NCBI GenBank assembly: GCA_002359465.1
Contig: DENA01000016.1
Location: 167,555-178,307 of the forward strand
Length of the DNA stretch: 10,753 nucleotides
From: Ruminococcaceae bacterium UBA2656
Lineage (GTDB): Bacteria; Bacillota; Clostridia; Oscillospirales; Acutalibacteraceae
Reading direction: 5' to 3'
This document shows positions 6,936-10,753 of this stretch, in pieces. The notes below the pieces were generated by a model. That model was not told where the DNA came from, did no database searches, and worked only from the letters and a program-made list of their open reading frames with translations. Position numbers and translations under genes: made by a program. How positions within the stretch are numbered: position 1 is the stretch's first letter; each line of letters opens with the position of its first letter.

Positions 6936-8850
6936 ATGTTCCTTCTTTTACCCACCAACCGCCGCCGTCGCGATATCCGTTGCGCTCCATAAATGGTGTA
7001 ACCAGCTTGATATATGGCGCTTCACATTTGCATTGCAGAATTGTGGCAACCTTCCCGATAAGTTCAACCTGTAACGCCCACCACGATTCATATCTCGCCT
7101 TTATTTCAGATGTGCTGTCATCATCGTCGGCTTCGTCCATCAGCCAACCGGCCTCGTTCCAAGCGCCCGCAAGCGACGCGGCTAAAGCGGATTCCGTATA
7201 ATCGTCACCGAGTATATTTCGCCATTCTTCGGCGGATACCCCGGCAAGCGGCTCGCTTCCCATTATTACAGTCCCCTCGGGCAGCTTTATGGAATCATCT
7301 TTGTCGGCGGAGTCATCATCTTCGGAGTCGTCATGTTTTCTGATGACCTTTTTTATTTTATCCAATGGAAACGGGGTGTCTTCGGCGGAATGATATTCAA
7401 TACTCTCTATCTGGACGATTGTCTCGTAATTGTCCTTTCCGGCAGGGACGACAACATAATCGCCCGCCTCAAGGGTGTTGTCATCTGTCAGATAACAATA
7501 TGTTTTTTCGTAATCATTAAACTGAACATTGCAAAAGATGTAATCCGTCTTTTTACGTAGTGGTTTTCCATGCACAGCCGGGTCGAGAATTTCGCCCATT
7601 CCGTAAAAACGCATAAAATCAAATACTGTTTCCGAGAAATCTGCAAAGTCATCGGGGAGTCCATTTTTATCAAAGGTGCCGGTCAGGACTTTTCGCTCAC
7701 CATACAAATAGTCAACCGTGATTTTATAGTCCTTTGTTTCAAGTGGGTTGATGACAACATCAGGAGGATTCCCTTCGATATGCGCAAAAAACCCATTCGC
7801 GTCAATATTGTCTACAAGCGCAGTAACGCCTTCCTCAACATGATATTTTCGAGACACCTGACAACCGCTGCCGATATTTTGAATGTGCTCCAAAACCTCG
7901 CTTTTTCTGTCTATCGTAATGTGTTCGCTGTAATCCCAGGTTGCGTATTCCCAAGTCGAACCCTCGGGTATAACGCCGGGTCTAATCTTCGTAATACGAT
8001 GATAATCAATTGCGATTTTTTCAATTCTGTCCGAATTCGCTCTGCCATCAAACACGAGCAGTTCCGGCATATTCAGATTGAAGCGGATAATATTTGATAT
8101 GTCATCTAGCTCTTTAGGGCAGCCTGAGCAAAGCGAACCACGAAAATGATAGGGTACATTCTCTGTATTTGTAATCGTCATTTCCCAACCGCCAACGTCA
8201 GTGGCAAATGCAAGATCGTATTCATCAGAGAAGTGATTGCCGACGATTTTCAAAATATAAGCGGCTTTTTCGGCTTCAATTTTGAAGTTACTTGTGCGGG
8301 TCCTTACGTGTTTCGTTCCATCGCCGTAGGCATACGCGGAGAAAAACCCTCTTCCATCCGCCATAATGGAAAGATGCTGCTCAATTTCGTCGTCGGGCAA
8401 CGGGCGCGGACCAAAGCAAATATTGTTTGAGATTATCAGGAACTTCTGGGCGATCCCTTTAAAAATAAACGAGCTTGTCTCGTCATCCGCGGTCAAGCTT
8501 TCCAGTCTACCAAGCGCGGTAATAAACCACGACCGATTCTCAAACGCAAGCATATCCTCTCCCGGACCCGCCCAATGTGTAAAATACCGCCACCGCGAAA
8601 AAATGGCGGAACCAAGGAGATAGATATCGTCGATACTATCGATTATCCGATCAAGTTCACGATAGTCGTTAAAAGCCTTAGTGCATGGATGCGCGGCTTC
8701 AAAGGCTTTTCCACAGTCCATTTCTATGCCAAGCGAAAAGCACTCATCGGCGAAAGCGGGGTCTTCAACCTCGTGAGACACAGTTTTTGTGTCTCGAAAT
8801 TTGTCAAACCATTTCATCGCGAACGCATGAACATCTTTATTCGCGGGCAT
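6934..8850 (-). CDS. Hypothetical 638-aa multidomain protein with an internal duplication
   Basis: I recognise the general type, a cytoplasmic accessory protein found in clostridia, but know no function. Residues 1-150 form a conserved N-terminal region (DVHAFAMKWFDKFRD, then LLGSAIFSRWRYFTHW at 78-93). Residues about 156-269 and 306-424 look like two copies of one alpha/beta domain: each begins with a strand (EQHLSI; SEHITI), has a basic-aromatic strand ending in IEAE or VEEG, then an edge strand (WEMTIT; YKITVD) followed by a GS or GT turn, and ends in an acidic helix. Residues 435-505 form a beta-rich segment with GDYVVVPAGKDN. An acidic linker (506-519, mostly Asp and Glu) leads to a helical C-terminal part ending NGYRDGGGWW. 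There is no signal peptide or membrane segment. ATG at 8850 has AGGAGG (8857-8862) 6 bases upstream. It overlaps the stop of the HD gene by 14 bases, so the pair is probably translationally coupled. The end abuts a foreign hydrolase fragment, but its C-terminus looks natural. Confidence 0.85.
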   Translation of the reverse strand: MPANKDVHAFAMKWFDKFRDTKTVSHEVEDPAFADECFSLGIEMDCGKAFEAAHPCTKAFNDYRELDRIIDSIDDIYLLGSAIFSRWRYFTHWAGPGEDMLAFENRSWFITALGRLESLTADDETSSFIFKGIAQKFLIISNNICFGPRPLPDDEIEQHLSIMADGRGFFSAYAYGDGTKHVRTRTSNFKIEAEKAAYILKIVGNHFSDEYDLAFATDVGGWEMTITNTENVPYHFRGSLCSGCPKELDDISNIIRFNLNMPELLVFDGRANSDRIEKIAIDYHRITKIRPGVIPEGSTWEYATWDYSEHITIDRKSEVLEHIQNIGSGCQVSRKYHVEEGVTALVDNIDANGFFAHIEGNPPDVVINPLETKDYKITVDYLYGERKVLTGTFDKNGLPDDFADFSETVFDFMRFYGMGEILDPAVHGKPLRKKTDYIFCNVQFNDYEKTYCYLTDDNTLEAGDYVVVPAGKDNYETIVQIESIEYHSAEDTPFPLDKIKKVIRKHDDSEDDDSADKDDSIKLPEGTVIMGSEPLAGVSAEEWRNILGDDYTESALAASLAGAWNEAGWLMDEADDDDSTSEIKARYESWWALQVELIGKVATILQCKCEAPYIKLVTPFMERNGYRDGGGWWVKEGT

Positions 8851-9445
8851 GGCAATCCTCCTGCTTCTCGTCGGTTATATCCTTAAATCCACCACCGAAA
8901 AACCAACCGTGCGCTTCAATAAAACGGATGAACATATCACAAAACTGATCGCTCGATATGGCGGGGTGAATCTCGGCAACTCCGTTAATCTCTACCATAC
9001 GGCAGTTTGGAATCGGGTCGGCATATGGCAAGACGTCTGAAATTCGGTCGGCGGCCAGTTTGTATTTTTGAATCCGTGCTTCATCTTCCTGACCTGGGTT
9101 TTGGATGCGGGTCAAGTCCATATTATCGGTTAAATCCGCGAGTTTCACACGGCAGGCGAGTTCGTTTGGTAAAATGCGACTGATGAAATCATCATAAGAT
9201 TCGCCTTTTCGCTTTGTCAAACAATCCAGAGCAACAATAATCTCGTCGTCAAAGCCCCGCGATTTTAAATCCTCAAGCGTAATATTCGTATCCTCTATCA
9301 CATCGTGTAGCACGGCGCAAATCTTCGCGGCTTCATTTTCGCAATTCAGCATCACTCGGAGCGGATGCAAAATATATGGATTGCCCCCTTTGTCGACCTG
9401 ACCGTCATGCGCTTTTGCGGCGATCGCAATTGCTTTGTTTAGCAT
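8837..9445 (-). CDS. HD-domain protein, MESH1/SpoT-like ppGpp hydrolase type (202 aa)
   Basis: The first 140 residues match the metal-dependent HD hydrolase domain of RelA/SpoT and the stand-alone MESH1 or small alarmone hydrolases, which remove the 3'-pyrophosphate of (p)ppGpp. Key residues are in place: KAHDGQ at 11-16, YILHP with His27, LHDVIEDT with His47-Asp48 and Glu51-Asp52, and KLADLTDN with Asp104 and Asn108, matching the Mn ligands and the hydrolysis-specific ED pair. There is no synthetase domain. A C-terminal extension (about 147-190: EINGVAEIHPAISSDQFCDM, then FIEAHGWFFGGG) is not part of MESH1 and looks like a small ferredoxin-like module. ATG at 9445 was chosen because AAGGAGG (9454-9460) lies 8 bases upstream; an ATG at 9490 has no ribosome site. 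It follows the stop of a broken upstream frame by one base and overlaps the 638-aa gene by 14 bases. The substrate is inferred; other nucleotides are possible. Confidence 0.85.
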   Translation of the reverse strand: MLNKAIAIAAKAHDGQVDKGGNPYILHPLRVMLNCENEAAKICAVLHDVIEDTNITLEDLKSRGFDDEIIVALDCLTKRKGESYDDFISRILPNELACRVKLADLTDNMDLTRIQNPGQEDEARIQKYKLAADRISDVLPYADPIPNCRMVEINGVAEIHPAISSDQFCDMFIRFIEAHGWFFGGGFKDITDEKQEDCHARE

Positions 9446-9446
9446 G

Positions 9447-9620
9447 TTAATCCCCTCCTTTGTCCAAATCAAGCGCCCCATGTTTTTCAAGCCACGCGAT
9501 CAAAAACGGTCTGTCATTATTCGCGGAAACCTCTAACCACTGCGAACAAAGACGGTATTGTACACCTCTTATCACAAGCGGCTTCGCGTAATATCGCACA
9601 GAGTCGCACTCTTCGCTTGA
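9447..9620 (-). pseudogene. 57-residue tail of an unknown protein, fused behind the methyltransferase relic
   Basis: In the frame one base off from the methyltransferase, the minus strand reads a sensible protein end: SSEECDSVRYYAKPLVIRG, then VQYRLCSQWLEVSANNDRPF, then LIAWLEKHGALDLDKGGD and TAA at 9447-9449. The methyltransferase frame over the same bases is rich in Arg and Cys and unlike that family, so this frame is probably the real one. I do not know the family; the LVIRG, CSQW and ANNDRPF motifs give a compact signature. The 5' part is missing, and no start codon with a ribosome site precedes it. Its last codons contain the ribosome site of the HD gene, one base upstream of that ATG, so it was probably the original upstream partner in the operon. 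Confidence 0.6.
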
Positions 9621-10188
9621 AGTACTGACGCATCGTTATCGGTTCGTCTGTAAAATAAGTCTCAAGGAAATCCTGCATGAAGTCATCTTCCGCACCAAGG
9701 CAACCAATCAACACATAACGCTTGCGAGACTGCGGCACCCCGCATAAGCTCGCATCAAGTATCATCGAGGCCAATCCGTAACCGGCTTCTTTGAATCGTT
9801 CGAGGATTTCGACGAGGATTCCCTTTTTTGTGATTTCTGGCACGTTTTCCATCACAAAATATCGCGGTAAGGTCGACGTGATTATGTCGCAGTAAGTCTT
9901 TGTCAGAACGGCGCGTCCAAGATTGACGTTCCGGTGGCCTGCCGACGAAAAATCCTGACATGGGGGTCCGCCGATGATGATGTCGGGCTTCATTTCTTTA
10001 ATGTTGGCCTGTGCGCTCTCGTCAGCCAAATCCTGCTCTTAAATAGGATGGTTAAAGTTCATGCGGTATATTTCGACAGCCGGTTTCCAGTTATCAAAAG
10101 CGGCCACTATGTCAAATCCGGCGTTTTGAAAGCCGAGTGACATTCCTCCGCAACCGCAGAACAAGTCTACTGTTTTCAATTCCGCCAT
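9619..10188 (-). pseudogene. dcm: C5-cytosine DNA methyltransferase relic (in-frame stop, C-terminus lost)
   Basis: The first 49 codons, from ATG at 10188 (GGAGAA 6 bases upstream), read a methyltransferase start with motif I VDLFCGCGG (S-adenosylmethionine binding). Then TAA at 10039-10041 interrupts the same frame, after NHPI and before EQDL. Beyond it come motif IV GGPPCQDFSSAG with the catalytic Cys, motif VI ENV, and motif VIII QSRKR. Homology stops after PITMRQYF at 9619, and the frame then continues as unrelated residues to a stop at 9517. The target-recognition domain and motifs IX and X are absent (about 190 residues remain of a usual 320-400), so it cannot be active even if the stop were read through. 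Re-initiation downstream would also lack motif I. Its place behind an XRE regulator is the normal arrangement for such genes in Firmicutes. No restriction enzyme is visible. Confidence 0.88.
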
Positions 10189-10225
10189 AAGTGGTTCTCC
10201 AATCTGATTGCTTCTTTCTTTGCCT

Positions 10226-10240
10226 GCCGGTGCCTCCGGC
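10226..10240 (-). other. Small GC-rich hairpin between regulator and methyltransferase relic
   Basis: GCCGG (10226-10230) and CCGGC (10236-10240) pair around a 5-base loop in the 57-base gap between the two genes. No T tract follows leftward, so it is more likely an RNA stability or partial attenuation structure than a terminator, or chance. Confidence 0.3.
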
Positions 10241-10245
10241 GGCGT

Positions 10246-10458
10246 TTATGAGTTTGTTTCATCTTCCATCTCCATAATGTCACTAACGTCGCAATGCAAC
10301 GCCGTACAAATTTTCTGTAAAATCTCAGTGTTTACGTTTTCGTTCCGACCGAGTTTAGCGACCGAAGACGAACTAATACCAGAAGCATTTTGCAAATCTT
10401 TCTTTTTCATTTTCTTATCAATAAGTAATTTCCATAGTTTGTTGTAGCTGATTGCCAT
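10246..10458 (-). CDS. XRE/Cro-CI family transcriptional regulator, YozG-like (70 aa)
   Basis: This is a single compact helix-turn-helix domain of the HTH_26/YozG type. YNKLWKLLIDKKMKKKDLQN (5-24) covers helix 1 and the start of helix 2. The recognition region ASGISSSSVAKLGRNENV (26-43) follows, and the protein ends in helices around ILQKICTALHCDVSDIMEME (47-66). It has no effector domain, as usual for autoregulators of restriction-modification and mobile-element operons. ATG at 10458 has GGAGG (10466-10470) 7 bases upstream; the open frame upstream to 10539 runs through the promoter and palindrome and is not coding. It is first in the leftward operon, 57 bases before the methyltransferase relic. 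The perfect palindrome over its own -10 suggests autorepression (inference). Confidence 0.88.
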   Translation of the reverse strand: MAISYNKLWKLLIDKKMKKKDLQNASGISSSSVAKLGRNENVNTEILQKICTALHCDVSDIMEMEDETNS

Positions 10459-10473
10459 TTCGCCGCCTCCCAA

Positions 10474-10500
10474 GCTAATAATATTCTTAATATTATTAGC
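10474..10500. promoter_or_regulatory. Palindromic operator candidate of the XRE gene
   Basis: GCTAATAATATT (10474-10485), a 3-base centre CTT, and the exact complement AATATTATTAGC (10489-10500) form a 12-bp perfect inverted repeat. It covers the -10 and the expected transcription start of the regulator. The placement and symmetry fit a dimeric repressor site. A rightward or leftward hairpin is less likely, because the arms are almost all A/T. Confidence 0.6.
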
Positions 10501-10521
10501 ACAAAAATGAGAGCACGTCAA
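10492..10521 (-). promoter_or_regulatory. Promoter of the XRE-led leftward operon
   Basis: On the minus strand, TTGACG (10521-10516), an 18-base spacer and AATAAT (10497-10492) match the housekeeping consensus at 5 of 6 positions each. Transcription would start near 10485, giving a leader of about 27 bases that contains the GGAGG site. The -10 lies inside the right arm of the palindrome. Confidence 0.65.
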
Positions 10522-10608
10522 TAAAATATTTGATAACAAACAATTAGTCGTCTGAACGCTTATTTTTATTTATATCATCTGATTAGGCATTCGTGGTTCA
10601 TAATGTCC

Positions 10609-10650
10609 AAAACATCAACTATATGGTTGACACTCGCATTTTGATGTGTT
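10609..10650. promoter_or_regulatory. Inverted repeat bracketing the rightward promoter
   Basis: AAAACATCAA (10609-10618) and TTGATGTGTT (10641-10650) are complementary at 9 of 10 positions and lie on either side of the -35 (10627-10632), touching the -10. The spacing is about three helical turns centre to centre, compatible with a regulator site. The sequence differs from the palindrome at 10474-10500. Confidence 0.4.
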
Positions 10651-10655
10651 ATTAT
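10627..10655 (+). promoter_or_regulatory. Near-consensus promoter of the right-edge gene
   Basis: TTGACA (10627-10632), exactly 17 bases, then TATTAT (10650-10655) match the sigma-A consensus at 6/6 and 5/6. The start would be near 10662, giving a leader of about 70 bases before the ATG at 10734. It faces away from the XRE promoter about 105 bases to its left, so the two are divergent. Confidence 0.75.
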
Positions 10656-10689
10656 GATTACGGGGTGTCATCCAAATGATTTACGCCTC

Positions 10690-10713
10690 CTCGCTCAGGA
10701 AGAACCGAGCGAG
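10690..10713 (+). other. Hairpin in the leader of the right-edge gene
   Basis: CTCGCTC (10690-10696) pairs with GAGCGAG (10707-10713) around a 10-base loop. It ends 7 bases before the AAGGAG ribosome site (10720-10725). No T tract follows, so it is not a terminator. It could limit ribosome access or stabilise the messenger. Confidence 0.45.
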
Positions 10714-10733
10714 TAATGAAAGGAGTATTCCTT

Positions 10734-10753
10734 ATGGAAAGCAATAACATCAG
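10734..10753 (+). CDS. Start of a rightward gene, first six codons only
   Basis: ATG at 10734 has AAGGAG (10720-10725) 8 bases upstream and a strong promoter with a leader in front. Only MESNNI can be read before the window ends, which is too short to identify. Short polar starts of this kind are common in large serine recombinases of clostridial mobile elements, and the position beside a decayed island would suit one, but that is a guess. Confidence 0.6.

Noticed and set aside
7570..8097. Plus-strand frame of 175 codons inside the 638-aa gene
   Set aside because: It is the mirror of a well-supported minus-strand gene, lacks a ribosome site and reads as non-protein-like sequence.
9446..9490. 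A longer HD protein starting at ATG 9490
   Set aside because: No ribosome site precedes it, whereas AAGGAGG stands 8 bases before ATG 9445; the extra 15 residues overlap the tail frame of the upstream unknown gene.
9517..10029. A separate 170-aa methyltransferase gene starting at TTG 10029
   Set aside because: The methyltransferase homology continues upstream in the same frame through the TAA to ATG 10188, there is no ribosome site before 10029, and the last 33 residues are out-of-frame sequence.
10459..10539. N-terminal extension of the XRE protein to 97 residues
   Set aside because: It would translate across the promoter, palindrome and ribosome site, and the helix-turn-helix family starts near MAISYNKLW.
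1..10753. CRISPR array, tRNA or rRNA gene
   Set aside because: No regularly spaced short repeats, no tRNA-like cloverleaf with a TTCGA-type arm in the right setting, and no rRNA signature were seen on either strand.

Overview
The window looks like a low-to-mid GC clostridial (Firmicutes, probably Lachnospiraceae-like) chromosome. The evidence is AGGAGG-type ribosome binding sites, a TTG start, and the families present: a Gram-positive cyclic beta-1,2-glucan synthase, an Imm5-like putative immunity protein, a YozG-type XRE regulator and a small alarmone hydrolase-like HD protein. The organism assignment is inference. Except for a few bases at the right edge, every gene lies on the minus strand.

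Region 1 (1-4662) is the first 1554 codons of a very large cyclic beta-1,2-glucan synthase, with the N-terminal membrane segment, the GT84 glucosyltransferase domain and the GH189-type transglycosylase domain. Its C-terminal GH94 part would lie beyond position 1. Upstream of it is a 365-base spacer (4663-5027) with a perfect 20-bp hairpin.

Region 2 (5028-6576) holds two small single genes, an Imm5-like putative immunity protein and a RibD/DHFR-family reductase. The same roughly 55-95 bp diverged repeat sits just upstream of each gene, in the same orientation. The reductase gene is noticeably more AT-rich than its neighbours and looks acquired.

Region 3 (6577-10539) looks like a decayed accessory operon running leftwards from a well-formed promoter at 10492-10521. 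A palindromic operator candidate overlaps the -10. The order is: a 70-aa XRE regulator; a C5-cytosine DNA methyltransferase relic (in-frame TAA at codon 50, and no target-recognition or motif IX/X part); the 57-residue tail of an unrelated unknown protein fused out of frame at about 9619; an intact 202-aa MESH1-like HD protein; an intact 638-aa unknown protein that overlaps the HD gene by 14 bases and carries an apparent internal domain duplication; and an N-terminally truncated, frameshifted carbon-nitrogen hydrolase fragment. At least three separate lesions point to repeated insertion and deletion, with only the regulator and the HD/638-aa pair still open.

Region 4 (10540-10753) is a divergent promoter region for a rightward gene whose first six codons are visible. 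It has a near-consensus promoter, an inverted repeat around it and a hairpin in its leader. The most interesting functional unit is the intact, overlapping HD hydrolase plus 638-aa protein pair downstream of a regulator and a methyltransferase relic.
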